Shown here: positions 26,211-35,337 of the stretch, in pieces | How positions within the stretch are numbered: position 1 is the first letter of the stretch | How the letters are laid out: each line of letters begins with the position of its first letter | DNA from: VRUG01 sp965372745 | GTDB taxonomy: Bacteria > Planctomycetota > Phycisphaerae > Sedimentisphaerales > Anaerobacaceae | NCBI GenBank assembly: GCA_965372745.1 | Contig: CBDVDM010000002.1 | Coordinates: 62,001 to 126,000 of the forward strand | DNA length: 64,000 nucleotides | Direction: 5' to 3' | Translations under genes and position numbers: made by a program | Notes under the pieces: model-generated | Told to the model about the DNA's origin: nothing | The model's input: the letters and a program-made list of their open reading frames with translations, nothing else | The model's database searches: none

Positions 26211-26285
26211 AAAGTCAGAAATCAGGAGTCAGAAATCAGAAGACAGAAGTCAGAAATCAGAAGTCAGAGGTCAGAGGACAGAGGA
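26211..26285 (+). repeat. Degenerate purine-rich short tandem repeat
   Basis: Imperfect repeats of AGTCAGAAATC / AGAAGACAG type with a period near 7-8 bases run for about 75 bases. They could be read in frame as SQKSE-like peptides but have no start context. A short related stretch (CAGAAGACAGAAATCAG) occurs near 8535. It lies at the left edge of accessory pocket 1. Confidence 0.75.
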
Positions 26286-26312
26286 CCCTACTTCGCATAA
26301 AGCTACGTAGGG
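26286..26312. repeat. CCCTAC...GTAGGG hairpin
   Basis: Perfect 6-bp arms at 26286-26291 and 26307-26312 around TTCGCATAAAGCTAC, directly after the purine-rich repeat. It is a small dispersed-repeat type hairpin. Confidence 0.6.
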
Positions 26313-26344
26313 CAAGCAGAAGTCAAAATAGCGTGTAGTGTTAC

Positions 26345-26404
26345 GCTGATATCAGCAAGGTAGGCGAAGAACAAGCCGGCAGTACGGTGATGGCGGTTTT
26401 GTAA
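26345..26404 (+). pseudogene. Fibronectin type III C-terminal remnant 1
   Basis: Twenty codons ending in a stop read ADISKVGEEQAGSTVMAVL. This matches the end of remnant 2 (AINKSGDGPASNTVMAVL) and of remnants 3 and 4. There is no start codon or upstream part of an FN3 domain. The next gene on the same strand starts 36 bases later. Confidence 0.6.
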
Positions 26405-26440
26405 AAGAAAGCCACAGAGGATAAGTTAGAGAATATCCTA

Positions 26441-26701
26441 TTGAAGCATTTGCGGAGGTTGGGAATCAGAAAATCATGGGTCACACCATTATCCGTCTTT
26501 ATTACAGTCTTGTTGGCCAACAGGACAGCGAGTTTCGTGGATAAGTTTGGAATAGAAGGTTCAGTTTGGGAAGCAGTTTTTATGCTGATTACGATTGGTT
26601 CTGCTATCTGGTTTGCAGTTTCAATAATTCGTTTGTGCATACATTGGAAAAAAAGTTCGCTGGACGATTTGATAGACGTCATAAAAAATGCAAAAAAATA
26701 A
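26441..26701 (+). CDS. Small membrane protein, function unknown
   Basis: 86 residues with two hydrophobic helices at about 16-30 and 43-65 (AVFMLITIGSAIWFAVSIIR) and a charged end (KKSSLDDLIDVIKNAKK). The only start codon in frame near the beginning is TTG at 26441, with a weak ribosome-binding site, so the start is uncertain. It lies 36 bases after an FN3 remnant in an accessory pocket. No family is recognised. Confidence 0.5.
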   Translation: MKHLRRLGIRKSWVTPLSVFITVLLANRTASFVDKFGIEGSVWEAVFMLITIGSAIWFAVSIIRLCIHWKKSSLDDLIDVIKNAKK

Positions 26702-27367
26702 TGGAGGTGTTGAAGGTTACATCGTGGCGTTTTGCTTTTCGCATCAAACGCGCAAGTAGGGAAAAATTTCTGCTCAAAACGGGGTTGTTTTTGTTTGTTT
26801 CGTGCGCATTTTTGTAAATTTCTGTAAATTTATGCGAATTTTTGTAAGTTTTAGCCCTGTTTTTATGCTTACTTGCGCATTTGATTGACTTGAATCCCTG
26901 TTTTCAACCTAAAAAGCAACATCCATCCCCCGAAAACCCGAAATTTAACCCCAAATTTCGCTATTTTTTCAAAATTCTGAATTTTTCAAAACCAAAACTG
27001 CTTTTTGAAAAGCAAAAAACGAGACGATTATATATAGGAAAAATCATTCAGGTAATATTTGTATCTTCGGTTCGGATTCTCTCTAAAATTTCCATTACCG
27101 ATACAAGTTGTTTCCTCTTTTTTACTTAAACAGAATAAAACCACACGTGAAACCGTTCATCCTTCGTGGAAGATCTAAACCTGCGGTGAAACCGCAGGCT
27201 AAATATAAATGAGAACCATGCCATCCCTTCGACAAACTCAGGGCAGGAGACCTGTCAAAATGACATGTTTACATGGGACAAGTTAAATTATAACATGTTA
27301 AAATAAAGGCAGTTAGGGTTTTAGGGTATTTGGGCACAGAGTTTGCACAATAATATATGGAATTGTG
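26702..27367. other. Non-coding, repeat-bearing part of accessory pocket 1
   Basis: No convincing gene. One unit resembling the 21-bp array of pocket 3 (GGTTACATCGTGGCGTTTTG) starts at 26715. AATTTTTGTAA-like T-rich repeats follow at 26805-26855. A stretch at 26862-26925 aligns with 39281-39340 of pocket 2 (shared ATGCTTACTT and CCCTGTTTTCA/CCCGTTTTCA blocks). A CCTGCGG/CCGCAGG hairpin at 27180-27198 is followed by a CCTTCGACAAACTCAGG repeat copy at 27226-27242. The open frame at 26881-27129 has no ribosome-binding site and an odd composition, so it is not called. Confidence 0.65.
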
Positions 27368-27573
27368 TAATACCCTTTAGGGTAATAAAATGTGCGTCTA
27401 ACGGTTGTAACTAATTTTTGTAAAAAAAAAGAAACCACGGATTAACACTGATTAACACTGATTTATATTTTTATATCTCTGTGTTCTCTGTGACCTCTGT
27501 GGCTAATATAAATTCCTATACTATCAAGTTACCGCGGATTAAGGCGCAATTTTTAAGTGGAGTTGGTGTAATA
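27368..27573 (+). repeat. TACCCT-element, copy upstream of clpB, interrupted
   Basis: It begins with the palindrome TACCCTTTAGGGTA (27371-27384) followed by ATAAAATGTGCGTCTA. It matches copy 37423-37529 upstream of tilS over both ends (TAATACCCTTTAGGGTAATA ... GGA/GTTGGT), but here the middle is split by the palindromic insert at 27434-27503. Confidence 0.65.
27434..27503. repeat. CCACGG...CTCTGTGG imperfect palindrome inserted in the TACCCT-element
   Basis: The left arm starts CCACGGATTAACACTG and repeats ATTAACACTG. The right arm is CTCTGTGTTCTCTGTGACC then TCTGTGGC. It belongs with the CCACGAAG/CTTCGTGG class of long imperfect palindromes seen at 41325, 48631 and 49970. Confidence 0.65.
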
Positions 27574-27593
27574 CGAATTTAAGGGTAAGCGAA

Positions 27594-30170
27594 ATGAAAT
27601 TTGATAAGTTTACATTGAAGGCACAGGAGGCATTGGCGACGGCTCAGCAGATAGCGATGGCGAAATCGAATATGGTTTTATCGCCGGTTCATTTGTTAAG
27701 TGCAATATTAAGTGATGACGAGAGCGTTGCGGTGATGGTCTTGAAAAAGATAGGGGCTGATACTGGGCAGATAAAGGGTATAACTGAAAGTGAAATCGGG
27801 TGTTTGCCGCAGGGAAGCGGCGGTCAGTTGATGCCCGACCCGGCATTGAATCAGATAGTACTCGATGCTCAGAATAAAGCGGATGCGATGGGGGACGAGT
27901 ATTTGAGTGTGGAGCATTTGTTTTTGTCACTTGCAACGGTAGAAAGTGAGGCAAGAGAGATATTGAGGTTAAATTCAGTAACGCCGGATAAAATCGAGCA
28001 GGCATTGAAGGATATAAGAGGCGGAGATTCGATAACAGATGCGAATCCTGAGAGCAAATATAAGGCGCTGGAGAGGTACGGGATTGATTTACTGGAGATG
28101 GCGCGGAAAGGTAAGCTTGACCCGGTAATTGGACGCGATGATGAGATACGCCGCTGTATGCAGGTCTTAAATCGCAGGACGAAAAACAATCCTGTGTTGA
28201 TAGGCGAACCCGGTGTCGGTAAGACGGCAATAGCGGAAGGGTTGGCACAGCGGATAGTAGCTGGTGATGTTCCGAGTAGTTTGAAAAATAAGAGAATAAT
28301 CGCTTTGGATATGGGATCGCTGATAGCAGGGACGAAATTTCGAGGTGAATTTGAGGACAGGTTCAAGGCGGTATTAAAAGAAGTAATATCCGCTGAAGGG
28401 GAAATAATCCTTTTTATAGATGAACTGCATACGATTGTCGGAGCGGGTAAGGCGGAAGGTTCGGTTGATGCCGGCAATCTGTTGAAGCCTTCACTTGCAC
28501 GAGGAGAGCTGCGGTGTATCGGAGCGACGACGATTGATGAATATCGAAAGTATGTTGAGAAGGACGCTGCTTTAGAGAGGCGGTTTCAGCCTATAATGGT
28601 TGACCCGCCTAATGTTGAGGAGACGGTAGCGATACTTCGCGGGCTGAAAAACCGTTACGATACACATCATGGAGTCAGGATAACCGATGGTGCACTGGTA
28701 GCAGCGGCGACATTGTCGAACAGGTATATCTCCGACAGGTGGCTTCCCGATAAGGCGATAGATTTAATGGATGAGGCGGCATCGAAACTGCGGATTGAAA
28801 ACGACTCGCTGCCGGCGGAACTGGACAGTATTCGCAGAAAGATTGTTCAGTTGCAGATTGAACGGGAGGCATTGAAGAAAGAGAGTGACAAGGCCAGTAA
28901 GGAACGATTGAAAAATGCGGAAAAGCAATTGGCGCAACTCAAAGAGAAAGATACGGAGCTTACCGAACGGTGGGAAAGTGAAAGAAGCAAGATTGACCAG
29001 ATAAAACAATTGAAGGAAAAAATTGAGGATGCTCAAAATAAGTTCGAAAATGCTCAGCGAAAAGGAGAGTTGGAAGAGGCGGCAAGATTAAAGTATGGGA
29101 CGATAGCTGAGTTGAAAAAGGAATTGGAAGAAAAGGAAGCTCAACTGTCGAAATCTGATATGGCAATAATACAAAATGAGGTGACCGAAGAGCATATTGC
29201 GCAGGTGGTTTCCAAGTGGTCGGGGATACCGGTTGTGAGACTTTTGAGCGGTGAACGTGAGCGGCTGATGGATATGGAATCGGAGATCGGCAGGCGGGTT
29301 GTTGGTCAGCAGGAGGGGGTGGCGGCTGTCTGCAATGCGGTTCGCAGGAGCAGGGCGGGACTTGGTGATTCGGAGCGGCCAATAGGTTCGTTTTTGTTTT
29401 TAGGGCCTACCGGAGTTGGTAAGACAGAGCTTGCAAAGGCGCTGGCGGAATTTCTGTTCAATGACCCCAATGCAATGGTTCGAGTTGATATGGGTGAATT
29501 TATGGAACAGCATTCGGTGGCGAGGTTGATTGGTTCGCCGCCGGGATATGTGGGGTATGAGGAAGGAGGCAGGCTGACCGAGGCGGTACGGCGAAAACCG
29601 TATTCGGTAATCCTTTTGGATGAGATAGAAAAGGCGCATGTCGATGTGTTTAATGTTTTGCTGCAGGTGTTTGACGACGGCAGGTTGACTGATGGGCAGG
29701 GCAGGACGGTCGATTTCAAAAATACCGTTATTATTATGACCAGCAATATTGCCAGTCAGCAGATTCAGGAGTTGACCGAAGAGTCTGGCGCCGACTGGGA
29801 GATTGAGGCGCATGTGAAAGAGGCATTGAAGTATTATTTTAAGCCTGAGTTTTTGAATCGTATCGATGAGGTGATTGTTTTCCATGTGTTAGGCAAAGAG
29901 GATTTGAAAAAAATAGTCGATATTCAGCTTGGACTTCTGGCTGAGCGATTAAAAGGGCGTAAAATTGAGATTGAGTTTACGGACAATGCCAGGGGGCAGA
30001 TTATTGATGAGGGTTATGATGCTGCGTTTGGTGCAAGGCCTTTGAAAAGGACGATTCAGCAGCGGATTGAGAATTCATTAGCGGCACAGCTGTTGGCGGG
30101 CAAGTTTACAGAGGGTGACAGGATAAAAATTGACGCTGATGGCCATAGGTTTATATTTGAAAAGATTTAG
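27594..30170 (+). CDS. clpB: ATP-dependent disaggregase ClpB
   Basis: 858 residues, the normal ClpB length. It extracts and refolds aggregated proteins with DnaK as a cytoplasmic hexamer. The Clp N-domain (MKFDKFTLKAQEALATAQQI) comes first. AAA-1 has Walker A GEPGVGKTAI and Walker B ILFIDELHTIVGAG. The long coiled-coil M-domain is at about 400-520 (KKESDKASKERLKNAEKQLA). AAA-2 has GPTGVGKTELAKALAE and VILLDEIEKAHVDVFNVLLQ. The M-domain separates it from ClpA and ClpC. No CIRCE-type inverted repeat is seen upstream; instead a TACCCTTTAGGGTA palindrome lies 210 bases before the start. Confidence 0.97.
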   Translation: MKFDKFTLKAQEALATAQQIAMAKSNMVLSPVHLLSAILSDDESVAVMVLKKIGADTGQIKGITESEIGCLPQGSGGQLMPDPALNQIVLDAQNKADAMGDEYLSVEHLFLSLATVESEAREILRLNSVTPDKIEQALKDIRGGDSITDANPESKYKALERYGIDLLEMARKGKLDPVIGRDDEIRRCMQVLNRRTKNNPVLIGEPGVGKTAIAEGLAQRIVAGDVPSSLKNKRIIALDMGSLIAGTKFRGEFEDRFKAVLKEVISAEGEIILFIDELHTIVGAGKAEGSVDAGNLLKPSLARGELRCIGATTIDEYRKYVEKDAALERRFQPIMVDPPNVEETVAILRGLKNRYDTHHGVRITDGALVAAATLSNRYISDRWLPDKAIDLMDEAASKLRIENDSLPAELDSIRRKIVQLQIEREALKKESDKASKERLKNAEKQLAQLKEKDTELTERWESERSKIDQIKQLKEKIEDAQNKFENAQRKGELEEAARLKYGTIAELKKELEEKEAQLSKSDMAIIQNEVTEEHIAQVVSKWSGIPVVRLLSGERERLMDMESEIGRRVVGQQEGVAAVCNAVRRSRAGLGDSERPIGSFLFLGPTGVGKTELAKALAEFLFNDPNAMVRVDMGEFMEQHSVARLIGSPPGYVGYEEGGRLTEAVRRKPYSVILLDEIEKAHVDVFNVLLQVFDDGRLTDGQGRTVDFKNTVIIMTSNIASQQIQELTEESGADWEIEAHVKEALKYYFKPEFLNRIDEVIVFHVLGKEDLKKIVDIQLGLLAERLKGRKIEIEFTDNARGQIIDEGYDAAFGARPLKRTIQQRIENSLAAQLLAGKFTEGDRIKIDADGHRFIFEKI

Positions 30171-30205
30171 TTTTATTGCATCTTGGTTTGTTCGTGATTA
30201 AGCTC

Positions 30206-30234
30206 TTGACTGAACACAATCATGTTATTATATA
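30206..30234 (+). promoter_or_regulatory. Promoter of the zinc-ribbon membrane protein gene
   Basis: TTGACT at 30206-30211, 17-base spacer, TATACT at 30229-30234. The predicted start point near 30241 lies after the TTG at 30238 and so supports the ATG at 30286 as the true start. Confidence 0.65.
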
Positions 30235-30285
30235 CTCTTGTATTATCAGTTGGTAAGAGAGATTATATTTCAAAAGGGCTGGAAG

Positions 30286-30651
30286 ATGAAAACGAATTAC
30301 AAACAATACGGTATATATTTAGTCAGATGGCAATTGAGCACGCCGATATTGGCTATTGTTCTTGTTTGGCTGGCGTCGATGAATAAGTGGGGGGCGACGG
30401 TTATTGCCAATCTGATAGGTGGGTTAATATTTTTCTGGGTTGATAAGTTTATCTTTACCTCGCCGCTGCTCCAGGCACAATGGGAGGTTCAGGACAATAT
30501 TGAATGTTATGACTGCGGCAAAATAACAAGGGGATATCGACTGATTAAAACAGCGAATTATGACAGAACAAAAGCTACTCCGCAGTTTCGATGTGAGAGA
30601 TGTTCGCAGAAAAAGACCGAGCGTCTGCGTGAGCAGGGCATAGATGTTTAA
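30286..30651 (+). CDS. Small membrane protein with C-terminal zinc ribbon
   Basis: 121 residues from ATG 30286, chosen from the promoter position and an AAGGG nine bases upstream. Two transmembrane helices (STPILAIVLVWLASM and ATVIANLIGGLIFFWV) are followed by a cytoplasmic-looking tail. That tail has two CxxC pairs, CYDCGKITRGY and CERCSQKK, which probably bind zinc like a rubredoxin-type or ribbon knuckle. The function is not recognised; such proteins may be small regulators or assembly factors. Its stop overlaps the convergent hisF stop by two bases. Confidence 0.7.
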   Translation: MKTNYKQYGIYLVRWQLSTPILAIVLVWLASMNKWGATVIANLIGGLIFFWVDKFIFTSPLLQAQWEVQDNIECYDCGKITRGYRLIKTANYDRTKATPQFRCERCSQKKTERLREQGIDV

Positions 30652-31412
30652 AGATTGACGGAGATGCCTTTGTCCTTGAGGTATTGCTTTATTTCGTTAA
30701 TGGTGTAATTTCCAAAGTGTGTGATTGAGGCCATCAGTACAGCGTCGGCGTGGCCTATAGTTATTGCATCGCATAAATGGTCGAGGTTTCCGGCGCCTCC
30801 TGAAGCAATGACGGGAATGTTGACAGCGTCGGTGACAGCTTTGTTAAGCTCGTTGTCGTAGCCTGCCCGTGTGCCGTCGGCGTCCATAGAAGTTAAAAGT
30901 ATCTCACCTGCACCGAGTTTTTCTCCTTTAATCGCCCATTCTACGACGTCAAGAGCAGTTGGCTCGGAACCGGCTTTTACGCAGACCTGCCAATGGCCTG
31001 GTTTGTCTTTTGAGCGTCTTGCATCGATAGCCAATACGACGCATTGATTGCCGAAGCGTCTTGCGCCCTGGGCGAGCAGGTCTGGGTTCTCGACGGCGGC
31101 GGTGTTTACGGAGACTTTTTCAGCACCGCTTCGCAGTAGTTTGTCCATTTGTTCGACGGTTTGTATTCCGCCGCCAACGGTGAATGGGATAAAGACGTTT
31201 TCAGCGACTTTTTCGACGAGTTCAACGATTGTTTTTCGCGAGCGTATCGTTGCGGTGATATCGAGAAAGACAAGCTCGTCTGCACCGGAGTCGCTATATC
31301 GTTTTCCCAGTTCCACCGGGTCGCCTGCATCACGCAGGTTTAAAAAGTTTACTCCCTTAACGACACGGTTGTCTTTAACATCAAGACATGGGATGATTCT
31401 CTTTGTTAACAT
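30648..31412 (-). CDS. hisF: Imidazole glycerol phosphate synthase, cyclase subunit
   Basis: 254 residues from ATG 31412; the frame is open 15 codons further, but MLTKRIIPCLDVKDNRVVKG is the family N-terminus. With HisH it makes IGP and AICAR from PRFAR in histidine synthesis. The TIM-barrel active-site aspartates are in IIPCLDVKD and VVLAIDARRS. Phosphate-binding loops VGGGIQT and VIASGGAGNLDHL are visible. It lies 22 bases downstream of hisH, so the two subunits are co-expressed. The rest of the histidine pathway is not in the window. Confidence 0.96.
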   Translation of the reverse strand: MLTKRIIPCLDVKDNRVVKGVNFLNLRDAGDPVELGKRYSDSGADELVFLDITATIRSRKTIVELVEKVAENVFIPFTVGGGIQTVEQMDKLLRSGAEKVSVNTAAVENPDLLAQGARRFGNQCVVLAIDARRSKDKPGHWQVCVKAGSEPTALDVVEWAIKGEKLGAGEILLTSMDADGTRAGYDNELNKAVTDAVNIPVIASGGAGNLDHLCDAITIGHADAVLMASITHFGNYTINEIKQYLKDKGISVNL

Positions 31413-31434
31413 AATTCGTAGCTCGTATCTCGTT

Positions 31435-32037
31435 TTATTTTTCGCAGATTTTAGCAAAATTCTCTAATATTTGCAGGCCTTGAGTGCCGCTCTTTTCAGG
31501 ATGAAACTGGGTACCGTAAATATTATTTTTCTTAACTGCCGCTGGCAGTTGGAATCCGTATTCGGTATATGCAATTGCTGCCTGGCTGTCAGCAGGCTTG
31601 GCATAGTAAGAATGAGCGAAATAGAAATGTTTTTCATTTCCCATGCCTTCAAAAAGGTCAATTTCCTTTGGCAGTTTGACCATGTTCCAGCCCATGTGCG
31701 GAATTACCCTGCCCTTTGGTATTGAAATTACATCTCCGTTGACCAGGCCGAGTCCTTTGTGCTGGCCATGTTCACAGCTTTTCTCGAAAAGCAGTTGATA
31801 CCCTACGCAGATGCCGAGTAATGGTTTACCCGCAGCAACAGCTTTTTTAACAAGCTCGGCGGCATGGCCGAGAGCGTCGATTGCATAGCCGAAGGCAGCA
31901 ACGCCGGGCAGTACCAGGCCTGTTGCGTTTTCAATGTCTACAGGGTCGCAGCTTAGCTTTACCTTGCAGCCTATATAGCCAAAGGCATTGCAGACGCTTT
32001 TGACATTTCCTACGTTGTAGTCAATTACGATTATCAT
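31435..32037 (-). CDS. hisH: Imidazole glycerol phosphate synthase, glutaminase subunit
   Basis: 200 residues, a class I glutamine amidotransferase. The oxyanion motif LPGVAAFG, the nucleophile cysteine in LLGICVGYQLLFE, and the His-Glu pair in YGTQFHPEKSGTQGL are present. It supplies ammonia to HisF, encoded next in the operon. The start IIVIDYNVGNVKSVCNAF is standard. It is divergent from glmS, with a 135-base spacer that shows no clear operator. Confidence 0.96.
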   Translation of the reverse strand: MIIVIDYNVGNVKSVCNAFGYIGCKVKLSCDPVDIENATGLVLPGVAAFGYAIDALGHAAELVKKAVAAGKPLLGICVGYQLLFEKSCEHGQHKGLGLVNGDVISIPKGRVIPHMGWNMVKLPKEIDLFEGMGNEKHFYFAHSYYAKPADSQAAIAYTEYGFQLPAAVKKNNIYGTQFHPEKSGTQGLQILENFAKICEK

Positions 32038-32172
32038 GGGCTAAATTAGACATGATAAAAGCTAATTCGTCAAATAAGAATGCCCGATAGTTAGTAGTAG
32101 ATAAAATGATTTGTCTAAACACCATGGTTTTATTAGCATGAAAAAATTAAACGGCAATTTTGAGGGTATATC

Positions 32173-34041
32173 ATGTGCGGAATAATAGCGTATTTAGGTA
32201 AGAAGACGGCCCAGCCTATACTGGTTGATGGACTCAAGCGTCTTGAATATCGCGGTTATGATTCAGCTGGCGTGGCGATGTTAAGGGGCGGCACGATAAG
32301 TATACAAAAAACCAGCGGAAGAATCAAGGCGTTAGAGGCAGTTTTAGAAAAGCCAGATAGTAGTCAAACGATTGGTATAGGTCATACCAGATGGGCCACT
32401 CACGGTAAGCCTAATTCGATAAACGCTCATCCGCATCTTGATTATACCGGTAAAATTGCAGTTGTTCATAACGGTATTATAGAAAACTTCGATACGCTGA
32501 AAATCTGGCTGCAGGAGAAGGGGGCGACATTTGTCAGTGATACCGATACAGAGGTAATAGCTCATCTGATTGGCTATTTTTACGCTGAAGGTGATGACGG
32601 GAAATGGAATAGTCAATCGGATGGTCAAAGCAAATTCGAGTGGGCAGTCCAAAGAGCACTTCATGAGCTGCACGGTACGTATGGTCTTGCGATTCTTTGT
32701 GCTGATTGTGCTGATACGTTGATTGGAGCAAAAAAGGGAAGCCCGCTGATTTTAGGGGTTGGTGAGAATGAATATATCCTGGCTTCTGATGCAGCAGCGA
32801 TAATAGAACACACAGCGCAGGCGATATATCTATCCGATAACGAAATGGTGACAATAAGCGGCGGCCAGTTCAGTACGAAGACAGTTGATAATGTTACGAT
32901 AAGTAAAGATTTGAAGGAAATTGAGATATCGCTCGACCAGATTGAACTTGATGGTTTTACACATTACATGCTCAAGGAGATATTCGAGCAGCCTAAAGCG
33001 CTGGCAATGTGTATGGGTGGCAGGCTCGATAAGGATAACGGCAAAATCAAGTTGGGCGGCATCGATTCGTATTTGCGTGACATGGTAGGTATGAAACGTC
33101 TGATAGTGACAGCCTGCGGGACTGCGTTTCATGCCGGTTTGATTGGCGAGTTTCTGTTCGAGAGACTTTTGCGTATTCCGACGGAGGTCGAATATGCCAG
33201 CGAATTTCGGTATCGCGACCCGATTATCGGCGACGGGACATTTGTTATTGCTGTAAGCCAGTCGGGCGAGACGCTTGATACTCTTGCAGCGATAGAAGAG
33301 GCCAAGGAGAGGGGGGCGACGGTTCTCGGCCTTGTTAATGTGGTAGGTTCGACAATTGCCAGAGAAACCGATGCCGGAATATATCTGCATGTCGGGCCTG
33401 AAATAGGTGTTGCAAGTACAAAGGCATTTGTGGGACAGGTGGCAGCGCTGACGATGCTTGCGATAGAATTAGGCAGGCGGACAAATGTCAGCAGCGGCGA
33501 TGCGAAAAGATATATTAATGAATTTGCACAGATACCAGATAAGATATCAAAAATACTCGAGCAGTCCGAGCAGATTAAGAAAATAGCAGCGGCAAATATC
33601 GACAGGAACAACTGGCTGTTTCTCGGACGTGGATTTAATTATCCGGTAGCACTGGAAGGTGCATTGAAGCTCAAGGAGATAAGTTATATACACGCAGAAG
33701 GCCTGCCGGCGGCGGAGATGAAGCACGGGCCTATAGCGTTGATTTCAGATGGGATGCCTGCGGTGTTTATTGCAACGAAGGGGCCTCAATACGAAAAGAT
33801 AATGGGTAATATTTCGGAGGTTCGCGCTCGCGGCGGCAGGACTATTGTTGTAGCAACCGAAGGCGACGAGGATATAAAGAAATATGCAGACCATTTAATC
33901 ACGGTTCCCGATGCGCCGGAGATATTACAGCCGATGCTGACGGCAATACCGCTTCAATTACTTGCTTATCATGCAGCAGTTCTGCGCGGCCACGATGTCG
34001 ACAAGCCTCGAAACCTTGCAAAAAGTGTTACGGTTGAGTAG
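32173..34041 (+). CDS. glmS: Glutamine-fructose-6-phosphate aminotransferase
   Basis: 622 residues. It makes glucosamine-6-phosphate from fructose-6-phosphate and glutamine, the entry to amino sugars for peptidoglycan and lipopolysaccharide. The glutaminase domain starts MCGIIAYLG, with Cys2 as the nucleophile, and has GHTRWATHGKPNSINAHPH. Two SIS isomerase domains follow (VTACGTAFHAGLIGEFLFE; AVSQSGETLDTLAAI; LFLGRGFNYPVALEGALKLK), and the end DVDKPRNLAKSVTVE is typical. I looked for a glmS ribozyme in the short leader and found none, as expected outside Gram-positives. Confidence 0.97.
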   Translation: MCGIIAYLGKKTAQPILVDGLKRLEYRGYDSAGVAMLRGGTISIQKTSGRIKALEAVLEKPDSSQTIGIGHTRWATHGKPNSINAHPHLDYTGKIAVVHNGIIENFDTLKIWLQEKGATFVSDTDTEVIAHLIGYFYAEGDDGKWNSQSDGQSKFEWAVQRALHELHGTYGLAILCADCADTLIGAKKGSPLILGVGENEYILASDAAAIIEHTAQAIYLSDNEMVTISGGQFSTKTVDNVTISKDLKEIEISLDQIELDGFTHYMLKEIFEQPKALAMCMGGRLDKDNGKIKLGGIDSYLRDMVGMKRLIVTACGTAFHAGLIGEFLFERLLRIPTEVEYASEFRYRDPIIGDGTFVIAVSQSGETLDTLAAIEEAKERGATVLGLVNVVGSTIARETDAGIYLHVGPEIGVASTKAFVGQVAALTMLAIELGRRTNVSSGDAKRYINEFAQIPDKISKILEQSEQIKKIAAANIDRNNWLFLGRGFNYPVALEGALKLKEISYIHAEGLPAAEMKHGPIALISDGMPAVFIATKGPQYEKIMGNISEVRARGGRTIVVATEGDEDIKKYADHLITVPDAPEILQPMLTAIPLQLLAYHAAVLRGHDVDKPRNLAKSVTVE

Positions 34042-34146
34042 CATTCAAATTCTTCTCATGGGTGGGTTGGGTAGCCTGAGTAATTTCCTCTTGCAATTTG
34101 TGGTTACGAGACGACAATACATTCATTAAAAATGATTTCTTAATGG

Positions 34147-35337
34147 ATGCACCGAATGTATCGAACACGATTCCAAATATTAAAAGAGCAGTCATTTGCT
34201 GATTTAATCGTTATGGTAGTGCTGGTTTTGATGGCGGTGGGAACGGTGTTTGTGTTTTCAGCCAGTGCCAACATCAGCAGAGACCTTGAATTGCACAGGT
34301 TTTACGAATACCCGGGATTGAGGCAGATATTGTTTTTCCCTCTGGCGGTGATGATTTTATATTTTGTCTCGCGGATTGATTATCGGCGCTTGAAAATCCA
34401 CAGCAGTTTTTTTAAATCGCCGGTAGTGTATTTATTGGCTTTTAGCGTGCTGCTTTTAATACTGGTTCTGATACCGGGTATTGGAACGGAGATAAACCGG
34501 GCGAGACGCTGGATAAGGTTCGTGGCGGGGCCGGCAACGATAAGTTTTCAGCCTTCAGAGCTTGCAAAGTGGGCGATGATATTTTTCCTGACAGGCTTTT
34601 GTGTGAGGTTCAGAGATAGCCTGGGATTATACTGGAAGAGATTTGTTCCGGTGTGTGTTTTGATTGCGGCAGTGACTGGGCTGATAATAATTGAGGATTT
34701 CGGGACGGCAGGTTTTGTAGCGTTACTGTCATTTTTAGTGCTTTTAATCGGCGGGGTTAAGTTCAGATATTTGTTGACGCTGATGCCGTTCGGGGTATTG
34801 GCATTTTTTGCGGCGATATTGCAGTCGCCGATGCGCATCCAGCGGATTAAGGCATTTTTGAATCCGGCAGGTCATGCAGCCTCGGCGGCATATCAGGCGA
34901 ATCAGTCCTTAATCGCATTAGGCTCAGGCGGCTTGTTTGGAAAAGGACTTGGCGGCGGGATAAGTAAGTATGGGCATCTGCCGGAGGATACAACGGATTT
35001 TATCTTTGCGATAATCGGTGAGGAACTCGGATTTATCGGGACGGCTGTGGTGATTATGTTGTTTATCGGTTTTGTCTGTCTTGGAATAATGGTTGTTCGA
35101 CGATGCGAGGACAGATTCGGCAGGCTTCTGGCGGCGGGAATAGTTTTGTCGATAGGGATTCAGGCGGCGATAAATATCGGCGTGGTGACAGTAGTGCTGC
35201 CGACAAAAGGGATACCGTTGCCGTTTGTAAGTGCAGGCGGAACGAGTATGCTTTTAAGCGCTGCTGCGGTGGGAGTGCTCGTTAATATTGCCAAACAGAC
35301 AGCTAATAATAAGCTGGCGGAGGGGGAGTATGACTAA
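34147..35337 (+). CDS. ftsW: SEDS-family peptidoglycan polymerase FtsW
   Basis: 396 residues with about ten transmembrane helices. SEDS motifs are visible: VFVFSASA, WIRFVAGPATISFQPSELAK, GSGGLFGKGLGGGISKYGHLP, FIFAIIGEELGFIG, and the final PLPFVSAGGTSMLL. The next gene is murG, overlapping by eight bases, as in dcw clusters, which favours FtsW (septal glycosyltransferase) over RodA. The other usual dcw neighbours (murC, murD, ftsQ, ftsZ) are absent from the window. The start at ATG 34147 is four bases after another ATG in a different frame; no strong ribosome-binding site is seen. Confidence 0.9.
   Translation: MHRMYRTRFQILKEQSFADLIVMVVLVLMAVGTVFVFSASANISRDLELHRFYEYPGLRQILFFPLAVMILYFVSRIDYRRLKIHSSFFKSPVVYLLAFSVLLLILVLIPGIGTEINRARRWIRFVAGPATISFQPSELAKWAMIFFLTGFCVRFRDSLGLYWKRFVPVCVLIAAVTGLIIIEDFGTAGFVALLSFLVLLIGGVKFRYLLTLMPFGVLAFFAAILQSPMRIQRIKAFLNPAGHAASAAYQANQSLIALGSGGLFGKGLGGGISKYGHLPEDTTDFIFAIIGEELGFIGTAVVIMLFIGFVCLGIMVVRRCEDRFGRLLAAGIVLSIGIQAAINIGVVTVVLPTKGIPLPFVSAGGTSMLLSAAAVGVLVNIAKQTANNKLAEGEYD

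Noticed and set aside
26881..27129. 82-codon open frame
   Set aside because: No ribosome-binding site, Phe/Lys-rich product from AT-rich repeat-bearing DNA, no motif.
27300..27593. CIRCE or other known heat-shock operator before clpB
   Set aside because: No TTAGCACTC-N9-GAGTGCTAA type inverted repeat; only the TACCCTTTAGGGTA palindrome is present.
27610..29885. Several long minus-strand open frames
   Set aside because: All lie antisense to clpB and give Ser/Pro/His-rich products without motifs.
32038..32172. glmS ribozyme
   Set aside because: The leader is too short and lacks the conserved ribozyme core; outside its known range.
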